64,000 bases of DNA from an uncultured Clostridiaceae bacterium (GTDB lineage Bacteria; Bacillota; Clostridia; Lachnospirales; Lachnospiraceae): assembly GCA_902477765.1 (NCBI GenBank), contig CABSIM010000007.1, positions 1 through 64,000 of the forward strand. The letters run 5' to 3'. Position numbers and translations under genes: made by a program. The notes under the pieces are model-generated. The model saw nothing but the letters and a program-made list of their open reading frames with translations. It did not search any database and was not told the DNA's origin. The number at the start of each line of letters is the position of its first letter. Position 1 is the first letter of the stretch. Of this stretch, positions 24,297 through 32,769 are shown piece after piece.

Positions 24297-25982
24297 TCAT
24301 CTGTTCTTTTTTCCGGACTGCACTTCCCGCTTCAGGGAACGCATCCGCTTCATGACCTGGTTTCCTCCACGGCCAAACCAGTCATGCAACCTCTCATATT
24401 CCCGGTACAGCCGCTCATAGACAGCTTCCCGTTCCGGATCCGGACGGTATGGGCATGGCTCCGTATGCCCCATGGCTGAAGCAGCCTCATAGATGGTGTC
24501 ATATCCGCCGCGGCACTTTCCCGCCGCCACTGCACCGAACATGGCCGCGCCCAGCGCCGATGACTGATCCGACTTTCCTATAAAAATCTCCCGTCCGCAT
24601 ACGTCTGCGTAGATCTGCATCATCATGGGATTCTTTCTGGTGATTCCTCCGCATGCATAGAGCCTGTTCACAGGCACGCCTGCCTTTTCAAACGCTTCCA
24701 CAATCATCCGCTGCCCGAACGCGGCGCTTTCGATCAGCGCTCTGTAAATCTCTTCCGGCCTGGAAGAAAGCGTCAGCCCCAGAATCAGGCCGGAAAGTCC
24801 GGAATCCACCAGAACAGACCTGTTGCCGTTCCACCAGTCCAGTGCCAGGAGTCCGCTCTCTCCGGGACTCAGTCTCTGTGCTTTCTCCGTAAGCAGCTGC
24901 TGGATCCCCAGCCCTTTTCTTTCCGCTTCCTCAAGATATTCTGCGGGCACACACCGTCTGGAAAACCAGTCCAGCATATCGCCCACACAGGGCTGTCCGG
25001 CTTCATATCCGAAAAGTCCCGGAAGGACACCGTCCTCCACGACCCCGCAGGTCCCTGGCACCTCCCGTTCTTCTTCTCCGCACAGAATATCACAGACCGA
25101 TGTTCCCATGATCATCAGAAGTTCCCCGGGTCCTGTGATTCCCACCGACGGAAGAGCCGCATGGGCATCGATGCATCCCACGCCCACCGCCGTGGCTTCG
25201 GAAAGACCCAGACGGGCAGCCATTTCTTCTGTCAGATGTCCGGCACAGCTGCCCTGAGGCAGGACTCTCGGCCCCAGCTTTTCTCCGGCATGTTCCAGCA
25301 TAGGATGAAGTTCTTTCAGAAACGCTTCCGATGGATACCCTCTTTTTTTATTCCAGAGAGCTTTGTAGCCTGCGGCAGACGCAGCTCTTGTTTCCGTTCC
25401 TGTCAGGACCCACGGGATCCAGTCTGCCGCTTCCACAAACCGTTCTGCTGCCTGAAATATCTCCGGCGCCTCTTCGCAGATTTCCATCAGTTTGGGAAAC
25501 ATCCACTCGGAACTGACTTTTCCCCCGTACTGCGCAAGAAACGGTTCTTTCCGCATGCGGGCCAGCTCATTGAGCCTGTCCGCACAGGCCTGTGCGGCAT
25601 GATGTTTCCACAGTTTCACATATGCGTGAGGATGTTCCCGGAACTCTTCCCGGAAACACAGGGGGACTCCCGTCCGGTCAGCCGGAAGCATGGTGCAGGA
25701 AGTAAAGTCCACTCCGATGCCCACCACGGCATCCGGAGAAACTCCACTTTTTCTGACAGCTTCCGGAACGGTCTCATACAGAACTTCCAGATAATCCGCC
25801 GGATCCTGAAGCGCCCATCCTTCCGGTGCCTTTTTTCCGCCCGGGAGCATATCCTCCATGACGCCATGGCGATAGGAACGGATACTCTGGGCCATTGTCT
25901 TCCCGTCCGACAGCCGGACCACCACAGCCCTTCCCGATAACGTTCCGTAATCTAGGCCCACTGCATACCGTTCCGTTTCCAT
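24297..25982 (-). CDS. araB: Ribulokinase-like FGGY sugar kinase
   Basis: 561 residues, the usual length for AraB. VGLDYGTLSGRAVVV is the N-terminal phosphate loop; GVDFTSCTMLPADRTGVPLC, HPHAYVKLWKHHAAQ and SEWMFPKLMEI are AraB-specific, and the C-terminal half has YACGGITRKNPMMMQIYADV and SSALGAAMFG. It phosphorylates ribulose at O5 to ribulose 5-phosphate. No araA, araD or arabinose transporter is nearby, so it is an orphan kinase; its position behind murI suggests cotranscription rather than arabinose control. Start taken at METERYAVGL behind GGGAGGGG. Confidence 0.88.
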   Translation of the reverse strand: METERYAVGLDYGTLSGRAVVVRLSDGKTMAQSIRSYRHGVMEDMLPGGKKAPEGWALQDPADYLEVLYETVPEAVRKSGVSPDAVVGIGVDFTSCTMLPADRTGVPLCFREEFREHPHAYVKLWKHHAAQACADRLNELARMRKEPFLAQYGGKVSSEWMFPKLMEICEEAPEIFQAAERFVEAADWIPWVLTGTETRAASAAGYKALWNKKRGYPSEAFLKELHPMLEHAGEKLGPRVLPQGSCAGHLTEEMAARLGLSEATAVGVGCIDAHAALPSVGITGPGELLMIMGTSVCDILCGEEEREVPGTCGVVEDGVLPGLFGYEAGQPCVGDMLDWFSRRCVPAEYLEEAERKGLGIQQLLTEKAQRLSPGESGLLALDWWNGNRSVLVDSGLSGLILGLTLSSRPEEIYRALIESAAFGQRMIVEAFEKAGVPVNRLYACGGITRKNPMMMQIYADVCGREIFIGKSDQSSALGAAMFGAVAAGKCRGGYDTIYEAASAMGHTEPCPYRPDPEREAVYERLYREYERLHDWFGRGGNQVMKRMRSLKREVQSGKKNR

Positions 25983-26020
25983 AAACCCCTCCCGTTCCCG
26001 CAGTGCGGGCAAAGTTTCCG

Positions 26021-26842
26021 CTAGTATTCTTCGATATTGATCTGTACTGTCTTCTTTACCTCATCAGGCAGGATTGCCGTCGCAAAATCTCTGAATTTCT
26101 CCGCCATGTCGCTGACATAAAACTGATACTTCTCTTCCAGCGGAAGATTCTGTCCCTCGTCGCAGTTCATCTCCATGGAACGGAGCAGGGTTTTTAACTG
26201 TACAGCCGTCTCATACGCCGGATTCACCAGAGTCACGTCCCCGCCCATCAGACGGCTCAGAGTGGACCGCAGAAGGGGATAGTGGGTGCATCCCAGCACC
26301 AGGGTATCAATGTATTTCTCCTTGAGGGAAGAAAGATACCGGGACGCGATTTCATCTGTGACGGAATCATGAAGCAGCCCTTCCTCCACCAGAGGCACAA
26401 ACAGCGGACAGGCTTTTCCGAATACTTCCACCCCCGGTTTCATCTCCCTGAGAACCTTTCCGTAGGTGCCGCTCCGGACGGTTCCCTCGGTTCCGATCAC
26501 TCCGATCTTTCCGTTCTTTGTGGCTGCCACTGCGGCCCTGGCCCCTGCATTGATGACTCCTATAATGGGAAAATCCTCATTTTTTCTGACTTCTTCCAGC
26601 GCATAGGACGAAGCGGTATTGCAGGCAATGACGATGGCTTTTACGCCTCTGGACCTGAGGAAACGGATAATCTGCTGCGAATAGTGGATGATGGTCTCCT
26701 GTGATTTGTTTCCATACGGCAGTCTGGCCGTATCTCCAAAGTAGATAATCCTTTCCTCCGGCATCTGGCGCATGATTTCCCTTGCCACGGTCAGTCCCCC
26801 GACTCCGGAATCAAAAACTCCGATAGGTGCATTCTTATCCAT
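26021..26842 (-). CDS. murI: Glutamate racemase
   Basis: 273 residues. Interconverts L- and D-glutamate for peptidoglycan. Both catalytic cysteines are present (VIACNTASSYAL and LVLGCTHYPLL), with the N-terminal GVFDSGVGGLTVAREI and YFGDTARLPYG blocks that define the family. I start at MDKNAPIGVFDSG; the longer frame reaches into ddl. It begins 7 bases after the ddl stop, so the two wall-precursor genes are coupled. Confidence 0.96.
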   Translation of the reverse strand: MDKNAPIGVFDSGVGGLTVAREIMRQMPEERIIYFGDTARLPYGNKSQETIIHYSQQIIRFLRSRGVKAIVIACNTASSYALEEVRKNEDFPIIGVINAGARAAVAATKNGKIGVIGTEGTVRSGTYGKVLREMKPGVEVFGKACPLFVPLVEEGLLHDSVTDEIASRYLSSLKEKYIDTLVLGCTHYPLLRSTLSRLMGGDVTLVNPAYETAVQLKTLLRSMEMNCDEGQNLPLEEKYQFYVSDMAEKFRDFATAILPDEVKKTVQINIEEY

Positions 26843-26849
26843 GGCTTTG

Positions 26850-27914
26850 CTACCTTTCGTACCGGATAAGGGCATTCCGGATCAGCGCGTCAATCAGCTG
26901 CTTTTTGTCAAAGCCTCTGGCTTCCCACAGCATGGGATACATGCTGATGGCCGTAAAGCCCGGCATGGTATTGATTTCATTGAAAATCACGGTTCCGTCG
27001 TCCTTCACAAAGAAATCCACCCTGGAAAGGCCGTAACCGTCAATGGCACGGAAAATCTCGGCTGCCTCCCGGCGGATGGTCTCCGCCGCTCCTTCCGGCA
27101 GTTTCGGATCCACTACGGTTCTGGAATCCGAATTATAATATTTCGCATCAAAATCGTAGAATTCAGCCGCTGCCAGGATCTCCCCGACGCCGGAGGCGCG
27201 GACTTCCTCCGCACCGCCGCCGAAAACGGCGCATTCCACTTCATGGCCGCAGATCATTTCCTCCACCAGAATTCTTCTGTCGTGGCAGGCTGCTTCCTGC
27301 AGTCCCCGGATCAGTTCTTCCCTGCTGTCGGCTCTGGAAACGCCCCTGGAAGAACCGGCATTGGACGGTTTTACGAAAACCGGATAGGGAAATGCTTCTT
27401 CCACTCTGCGGACCGTATGGTCCATATCCTTCAGTTCTTCTTTCATGATGCCCACATAGGCAGCCTGGCGGATTCCAAGACCATCCACCACAACCTTTGT
27501 GGTAAGTTTATCCATTGCCACCGAAGATGCCAGAACACCGCAGCCCACGTACGGGATTTTGGCCAGTTCCAGAATTCCCTGTACGGTGCCGTCTTCGCCG
27601 TAAAGTCCGTGAAGCACCGGGAACACCACATCCACATGGATTTTTTCAGCCCTGTCTCCGCGAAGCACCAGAAGGCAGTGATCTCCGGCATCCGGGGAAA
27701 GTACGGCAGATACGGAGCTGTTTCTCCATGTATCATTTCTGATTTCTTCCGGAGAGTCCACCAGCAGCCAGCGGCCGTCTTCCGTAATTCCCACAAGAAT
27801 AATGTTGTAAAGTTCCGTATTGATATTGGCAACGATGTTCTGCACAGACATGCAGGAAACCACATGCTCCGAAGACTGTCCGCCGAACAGTGCCACCAGA
27901 TTTTTTCTGTTCAT
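26850..27914 (-). CDS. ddl: D-alanine--D-alanine ligase
   Basis: 354 residues, ATP-grasp fold. The N-terminal FGGQSSEHVVSCMSVQNI, FPVLHGLYGEDGTVQG, FVKPSNAGSSRGVS and the C-terminal FNEINTMPGFTAISMYP blocks are intact. The omega-loop carries FYDFDAKYYNSDS with the tyrosine of ordinary D-Ala-D-Ala ligases, not the pattern of D-lactate ligases, so vancomycin resistance is not implied. First gene of the ddl-murI string, with TTGTAA-N16-TATAAT upstream and divergent from spoIIR. Confidence 0.96.
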   Translation of the reverse strand: MNRKNLVALFGGQSSEHVVSCMSVQNIVANINTELYNIILVGITEDGRWLLVDSPEEIRNDTWRNSSVSAVLSPDAGDHCLLVLRGDRAEKIHVDVVFPVLHGLYGEDGTVQGILELAKIPYVGCGVLASSVAMDKLTTKVVVDGLGIRQAAYVGIMKEELKDMDHTVRRVEEAFPYPVFVKPSNAGSSRGVSRADSREELIRGLQEAACHDRRILVEEMICGHEVECAVFGGGAEEVRASGVGEILAAAEFYDFDAKYYNSDSRTVVDPKLPEGAAETIRREAAEIFRAIDGYGLSRVDFFVKDDGTVIFNEINTMPGFTAISMYPMLWEARGFDKKQLIDALIRNALIRYER

Positions 27915-27951
27915 GATACCACTCCTGAATTTTAATAAAGATACCGACTAG

Positions 27952-27979
27952 ATTATAGCATACATGGCAACAATTACAA
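27952..27979 (-). promoter_or_regulatory. Promoter of the ddl-murI string
   Basis: Minus-strand TATAAT (plus 27952-27957) with TTGTAA 16 bases upstream (plus 27974-27979), about 37 bases from the ddl start. The 96-base gap is shared with divergent spoIIR; I could not find a convincing sigma-F site for spoIIR. Confidence 0.65.
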
Positions 27980-28010
27980 ATAGCAAATATGATGAAATGG
28001 AGTTGGTAAC

Positions 28011-28661
28011 ATGAAAAAGAACTATCATATGTGCCTGTCCCTGATCCTGATCCTTACGGCCTTTCTCACAGCTGCCGCCGGGTTCAGAGACCGGGAAACA
28101 GCCCTTGCGGCACGGATCGCTCCGCAGATTCTCAGATTCCACGTTCTTGCCAACAGCGATTCCCCGGAAGACCAGGCCCTGAAGCTGGAGGTAAAGACGC
28201 TGCTTCTGAATGAAATCCGGGCCGGTGTCCCGGAAGACGCTTCCAAAGAAGCCATCTGCCGGTATATCACCGAACACAGCAAAGATCTGGAAAACACCGC
28301 ACGGAATTATATGAAAAGCCGCGGATTCGATTACCCGGCACAGGTCCGTCTGGAAACCTGCCGGTTTCCCAGAAAAACCTACGGAGACATGACCTTCCCC
28401 GCCGGCACATATGACGCGGTACGTGTGCTCCTCGGAGAGGGCATGGGACAGAACTTCTGGTGCGTCCTCTATCCCTCCCTCTGCTATCTGGATGACACCC
28501 ATGCGGTGGTGCCCGAAGATTCCAGAGAAGTCCTGAAATCTCTGCTTCCCGAGGATGACTTTCTGGCTCTTCTGCAAGCAGGTAAATCGGCAGATCCGGA
28601 AATCCGCGGCTCTCTTCCCCGCATTCAGATCCGTCTGCGGATTGCAGACCTCTTCTCATAA
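28011..28661 (+). CDS. spoIIR: Stage II sporulation protein R
   Basis: 216 residues. An N-terminal signal sequence (residues 7-25) precedes the SpoIIR domain: LRFHVLANSDSPEDQALKLEVK (about 42-63), then GTYDAVRVLLGEGMGQNFWCVLYPSLC (about 128-154), near-invariant in the family. SpoIIR is made in the forespore under sigma-F, secreted into the intermembrane space and triggers SpoIIGA to process pro-sigma-E in the mother cell. Its presence is strong evidence that the organism forms endospores. GGAG lies 8 bases ahead of the ATG. It ends 14 bases from the convergent amidase gene with no visible terminator between. Confidence 0.95.
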   Translation: MKKNYHMCLSLILILTAFLTAAAGFRDRETALAARIAPQILRFHVLANSDSPEDQALKLEVKTLLLNEIRAGVPEDASKEAICRYITEHSKDLENTARNYMKSRGFDYPAQVRLETCRFPRKTYGDMTFPAGTYDAVRVLLGEGMGQNFWCVLYPSLCYLDDTHAVVPEDSREVLKSLLPEDDFLALLQAGKSADPEIRGSLPRIQIRLRIADLFS

Positions 28662-28675
28662 CAGTCCGGGCCGCT

Positions 28676-29917
28676 TTATTCCTCTGTGCTTCTGTTTCCC
28701 GGGAGCCGGCCCGGCACAGGACTGCGGTTGATGTCTTCTGCCAGATCCGACAGGATCTCCATTCCTCTTACCGCATCCTCCCATTGGGTGAATTCTCTCC
28801 GGTTATGACTGATACCGTCCCGGCTGGGGACAAAAATCATCCCGATGGGCATTTTCGATGCCATGGCATTGCCGTCATGGGTGGCACCGCTGGACATGCG
28901 GCGGTATCTGCATTGATGCCGCATACATATGGTTTCCAGGCGGTCCTGCAGTTCTTCACTGCAGGGAACCGGAGCTTTTTTCACAAGACTGCGGAATTCT
29001 GCTGTAACATCAGGGAGCCGGTCCGCGGCTTCCCGGGCCAGTTCCATGAATTTCCCCATCCGTTCTCTGCTGAGGTTCCGGATTTCCAGAACCATTTCCG
29101 TCCGTTCCGGAATGACGGAAACCGCGCCCGGAAATACAGAAAGAGTTCCCACTGTGGCTACCATCTGGTGTCCCAGTTCCCGGGCCAGCCGGTCAAACTC
29201 CCGGATCAGTCCGGCAGCGCCCACCAGTGCGTCTTTCCTGTACTCCATCATGGTGGTTCCGGCGTGGTTGCTTTCCCCGTATACAGTGACCGCATAGCGC
29301 TCCAGCCCTACAATTCCTGTCACAATTCCGATCTGTTCTCCGGATCTGTCCAGGGTGTCTCCCTGCTCAATGTGCAGTTCCAGATAACAGAGTCCATCAT
29401 CCATGGGCAGCCTCACCTGTTCCAGATCTTCCCGGGAAAGGCCGTAGGCCGCTGCCCGTTCCATAAACCCCGGCATATCCGGATCCACGAGTCCTGTCAT
29501 GGCCCTGCTTCCGAACGTCCCTCCCAGATCATTGCCTTCCTCTCCGTTGGTGGCCAAAATATGGATATTGACGTTCCACTCTCCGCCGGCATCCAGTCTC
29601 CGTCTCAGTTCCCTGAACGCTTCCACTGCTCCCACCACGCCCAGCATTCCGTCATACCGTCCGCCTTCTTTTACTGTATCAAGGTGTGATCCCATATAGA
29701 TGGTCCGGCTTCCCGGCTTTCCGCAGGAAAAAAAACCATGAAGATTTCCGCAGGGATCCACCCAGGTTTCCAGTCCTGCTGTTTTCATATACTTTTCTGT
29801 CTGTCTTACAGCTTCCATATACGCCTCTCCAAACAGGAGACGGCTGACAGCCCCGTCTTCTTCCTCCCCGATGCGCGCCAGGGAGAGAAATGTTTCATAA
29901 ATTTTTTCTCTGTCCAT
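28676..29917 (-). CDS. M20-family amidase, allantoate/N-carbamoyl-amino-acid hydrolase type
   Basis: 413 residues. YMGSHLDTVKEGGRYDGMLGVVGAVEA (His and Asp ligands), ATNGEEGNDLGGTFGSRAMTG and LELHIEQGDTLDRSG place it in the allantoate amidohydrolase/beta-ureidopropionase/N-carbamoyl-L-amino-acid hydrolase branch; SNHAGTTMMEYRKDAL is the dimer-domain His motif and the C-terminal MSSGATHDGNAMA holds the last ligand His. These enzymes release ammonia from ureido or carbamoyl compounds. No purine or pyrimidine catabolic gene is adjacent, so the substrate is open. AAAGGAG precedes the ATG. Confidence 0.88.
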   Translation of the reverse strand: MDREKIYETFLSLARIGEEEDGAVSRLLFGEAYMEAVRQTEKYMKTAGLETWVDPCGNLHGFFSCGKPGSRTIYMGSHLDTVKEGGRYDGMLGVVGAVEAFRELRRRLDAGGEWNVNIHILATNGEEGNDLGGTFGSRAMTGLVDPDMPGFMERAAAYGLSREDLEQVRLPMDDGLCYLELHIEQGDTLDRSGEQIGIVTGIVGLERYAVTVYGESNHAGTTMMEYRKDALVGAAGLIREFDRLARELGHQMVATVGTLSVFPGAVSVIPERTEMVLEIRNLSRERMGKFMELAREAADRLPDVTAEFRSLVKKAPVPCSEELQDRLETICMRHQCRYRRMSSGATHDGNAMASKMPIGMIFVPSRDGISHNRREFTQWEDAVRGMEILSDLAEDINRSPVPGRLPGNRSTEE

Positions 29918-29962
29918 ATCACGTCACTCCTTTTCCTCAGGATGACGTGTCCTCCGGATACA

Positions 29963-30160
29963 CCTCCGGACACGCCATCTTTATTTTGCGCCCGGTCTTC
30001 TGCGGCATGCGCAGAACCCGGTATGCGCAGGTATCATAACTGCCCTGCAGTTATGATGACATGTCCTCCGGACACGCCATCCTTATTTTGCGCCCGGTCT
30101 TCTGCGGCACGCGCAGAACCCGGTATGCGCAGGTATCATAACTGCCCTGCAGTTATGATA
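29963..30160. repeat. Tandem duplication of a 102-base hairpin unit
   Basis: Copy 1 spans 29963-30064 and copy 2 spans 30065-30160, nearly identical; a shorter third fragment (GATGAC-GTGTCCTCCGGA) precedes at 29941. Each copy has two hairpins: TTCTGCG/CGCAGAA with a 5-base loop that differs between copies without harming the stem, and TATCATAACTG/CAGTTATGATA with the loop CCCTG. No coding frame or transposase is seen. It lies between the efflux operon terminator and the amidase gene. Confidence 0.88.
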
Positions 30161-30224
30161 CCATATCCAAATCCAATGTGGAACAGGATGGCTCTTTGTA
30201 TTTTCCGTCGGACTGTCTCCACGC

Positions 30225-30252
30225 AAAAATACCGCCGGCAGACGCCGGCGGC
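30225..30252 (-). terminator. Terminator of the efflux operon
   Basis: Minus-strand GCCGCCGGC-GTCT-GCCGGCGG hairpin followed by TATTTTTG, about 36 bases after the last TolC-like stop codon. Confidence 0.85.
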
Positions 30253-30287
30253 ACTGGCAGGTTTCCGGGTCCGGATTCCTGCATTTT

Positions 30288-31517
30288 TTATGAGAGACTG
30301 AGATTTCCCTGTACGGCCCAGTCGTATGTTTCCATGGCCTGAAAAAGGGCCAGATCCGCATTCTTCATGCTGATTTCCTTGGACAGCAGTGCATTCTTCT
30401 GCTGAAGATATTCCAGCCGGCCGATCATTCCCAGCCCGTACTTCGTTTCTGCCGTGTCCATCTTTTTCTTTTCCAGATCATATGCCGTTACGGCAGTCTC
30501 ATACTCGTTTTTCTTCTGGATCACGTCATTGTAAAGATTGGTCAGAGAAGAGGCGATCTGGGCTTTCTGATTTTCAATGGTCCGTTCGAGATTCTGCTTC
30601 TCCACGGAGCCGTCCGTTTTGTTTTCATAGTCAAGAAGATTATAGCGCAGGGTAAAATTATTATCCGTGGCAGCCGTCAGATCGTTCCGGGGATCCATCC
30701 CTTCAATCCTGGTCAGATCGGCAGACGGCACATTCCGGATCTCCGGATTCCCGTCATACGGCCATCCCAGCATCGTGCAGAGGGACTGGCGGATCTTGTC
30801 TGTACTGGCATCTATGGTCAGCAGCCCGGCCTGGGCGGACTCCAGATTCTGTCTGGCTGTCAGCACGTCTTCGGCTGTGGCCATTCCCACATTCTGCTGA
30901 GTCTGGACAGAGGCGTACACTTCTTCCAGCAGGGCGATGGACTCTTCCAGATTTTCCTTCTGCAGAAGAAGCTGCTCGTATCCGATCACAGCACTCTGCG
31001 CTCCGGAGATCAGACCGGCCCTGGTGGTTTCCACAATTCTCAGCTTCATCATGTCGGGCGTGGTTTCCGTCAGACTGTCCACCGAAAGAAGCATCTGTTC
31101 CGCCTGGGCATTCAGAAGTTCGGATGAATATACCATGCCGGCGTAGGAAGATGCCATGCTTCCGCTGACTCCCAGCATGTTTTTTACCTGCTCCGCCTGA
31201 TCCTGCAGCATCTGGGAATTATCCAGCAGGGTTCCGGAACTCTCCATCATGGATTCCTTGATCCGGTCTACGGATTTATAGGAATCTTTGCTGTCCTGAT
31301 AGGTTTCCCTCATGTTTTTCATCGTGGAATTATAAGTATCGATCAGCATGCTGATCTCGTCATATTCCAGAACATTATCCTGAATCCGGGCCCAGGTTGC
31401 GTCATCATAGACCTGCCCCGGTCCCGGGACAAATTCCTCCGCCGGAGAAGGCATCGGAAACGCCGCAGCCATAAAAACGGCGGCAGCTGGAATTAATAAA
31501 CCGGCTTTTTTTCTCAT
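30288..31517 (-). CDS. TolC-like coiled-coil protein, second copy
   Basis: 409 residues with a signal peptide (1-26, cut near PSPAEE). The body is almost wholly alpha-helical with long coiled coils and the two-fold internal repeat of outer-membrane-efflux (TolC) proteins; the TARQNLESAQ and YGLGMIGRLEYLQQKNALLS segments are the repeat ends. It shares with its neighbour an EYDEI/EYEEI opening, a LGWxYDxxPEIRxVPxAD block and an AMExYxWAxQGxLS ending, so they arose by duplication. No amphipathic beta-barrel strands are apparent. Start overlaps the preceding stop (ATGA). In a monoderm host it may act as an envelope tube or scaffold for the RND pump. Confidence 0.75.
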   Translation of the reverse strand: MRKKAGLLIPAAAVFMAAAFPMPSPAEEFVPGPGQVYDDATWARIQDNVLEYDEISMLIDTYNSTMKNMRETYQDSKDSYKSVDRIKESMMESSGTLLDNSQMLQDQAEQVKNMLGVSGSMASSYAGMVYSSELLNAQAEQMLLSVDSLTETTPDMMKLRIVETTRAGLISGAQSAVIGYEQLLLQKENLEESIALLEEVYASVQTQQNVGMATAEDVLTARQNLESAQAGLLTIDASTDKIRQSLCTMLGWPYDGNPEIRNVPSADLTRIEGMDPRNDLTAATDNNFTLRYNLLDYENKTDGSVEKQNLERTIENQKAQIASSLTNLYNDVIQKKNEYETAVTAYDLEKKKMDTAETKYGLGMIGRLEYLQQKNALLSKEISMKNADLALFQAMETYDWAVQGNLSLS

Positions 31518-32722
31518 GATTCTCCTCCTATACTCAGCAGTCCCTGTATTGCCCATTCATAGTCTTCCATGGCCGCCGTCAGATCCAGATCCGCAGCTTC
31601 CTTTGACGCCCTGGCAGTCAGATATGCTATCTCCTGGTTGAGGTATTCCTGACGGCTGAGCATTCCCATCCGGTTCTTCTGGTCTGCAGCAGCCATGGCG
31701 GCAGATGCCGCCTCAAATTCCGTGGATGCCGCCTTCAGGGCCGATTCCTTCTGAAGAACCTGCTGATACAGCTGGTCCATGGACGCTCTTACAGAGTCCT
31801 CCAGTTCCTTCAGCTGGCGGTTTTTTTCATTCTGGCCGCCGAATCCCGAGGCTCCTGTCCTCCGCTTTTCCATCAGTGTATAATTGTTCAGAATTGCCGT
31901 TTCACTGTCGGTTTCCGGCTGATATCCGGAAGCCCTTGCCGGATCTGCCTCCGGTACCTTCCGGATCTCGGGATCCGCGTCATAGTTCCAGCCCAGGGTC
32001 GTCAGCAGCTCCTGTTTCCGGGCCGCCTCTTCTTTTTTCGCCTCAGAGTCCGCAGCCTCCGCCGCATTCAGGGCTTCCCGGGCTGCCAGCACATCTTCTC
32101 CGGAATACAGATTCAGTTCCTGTTTCCTGAGTGCTGTCTCATATTCCATCCGGGCCGCCTCCAGCTCTTTTCCGCGGATCTCACTCTGAGAACTCAGTTT
32201 CTGATATTCCCGCATCATCCCGCAGGCAGACCTGGTCTGGGTTTTCTGCAGTTCTTTCAGAGTTCTCCAGCCGGAGGGAGTCCCCTCTGCATCCTTCTCC
32301 AGATTGACAGCATACAGTTTCAGCTCCCGGATATTGTCCTGGTATTCCTGGTATTCTTCTTTTGTAAGGTCATCTTTCTGTTCATCCGCTTCCCGGGAAA
32401 GCCGTTGGGCTTCTTCCCTCAGATCGGATGCCATGCTTAAAAGCTGATCTCTGGAAAGCCCGGTTGAACTTCCCGGGTTCTTGTTAAGGGAATCCAGCTG
32501 GTTAAGAAATGCACTGTTGTACAGTTCAATCAGTCCCGGTATTTCCTCATATTCCAGCGTGTCATCGCGGTACCGTTCCAGCTCTTCTTCCCCGTATTCC
32601 GTCAGGCCGCCGGAGACCCCGGCCCAGGCCGTCACCTCCAAAGGGCAGGCCGGAGACAGAGAGACCGACGCGGCCAGTCCCAGCATCAGCAGGGCTTTCC
32701 ATTGCTTTTTCTGCATTCTCAT
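31514..32722 (-). CDS. TolC-like coiled-coil protein, first copy
   Basis: 402 residues, signal peptide about 1-33 (hydrophobic LLMLGLAASVSLSPA), then a Glu/Gln/Lys-rich helical body: a first coiled coil at about 85-150, a second at 165-245, the block TTLGWNYDADPEIRKVPEADP near 240-262, and a third coil at 285-385 ending AAMEDYEWAIQGLLSIGG. The pattern matches the TolC family but is shorter than the E. coli protein. I start at MRMQKKQWK, 8 bases after GGAGG. It follows the RND pump gene by 47 bases and is coupled to the second copy. Role inferred from operon position. Confidence 0.75.
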   Translation of the reverse strand: MRMQKKQWKALLMLGLAASVSLSPACPLEVTAWAGVSGGLTEYGEEELERYRDDTLEYEEIPGLIELYNSAFLNQLDSLNKNPGSSTGLSRDQLLSMASDLREEAQRLSREADEQKDDLTKEEYQEYQDNIRELKLYAVNLEKDAEGTPSGWRTLKELQKTQTRSACGMMREYQKLSSQSEIRGKELEAARMEYETALRKQELNLYSGEDVLAAREALNAAEAADSEAKKEEAARKQELLTTLGWNYDADPEIRKVPEADPARASGYQPETDSETAILNNYTLMEKRRTGASGFGGQNEKNRQLKELEDSVRASMDQLYQQVLQKESALKAASTEFEAASAAMAAADQKNRMGMLSRQEYLNQEIAYLTARASKEAADLDLTAAMEDYEWAIQGLLSIGGES

Positions 32723-32769
32723 TTCCTTACCTCCGTCGTGCGGCATTCTTTTCCGGAAGCCGCCGGATA

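Noticed and set aside
26850..27914. Possible D-Ala-D-Lac ligase (vancomycin resistance)
   Set aside because: The omega-loop tyrosine of ordinary Ddl is present and no vanH or vanX lies nearby.
27915..28010. A sigma-F promoter for spoIIR
   Set aside because: GCATA appears at 27957-27961 but a matching GG-A-A-T type -10 at the proper distance is missing, so I did not annotate it.
29941..30160. CRISPR array
   Set aside because: Only two long near-identical units with no spacers, and no cas genes.
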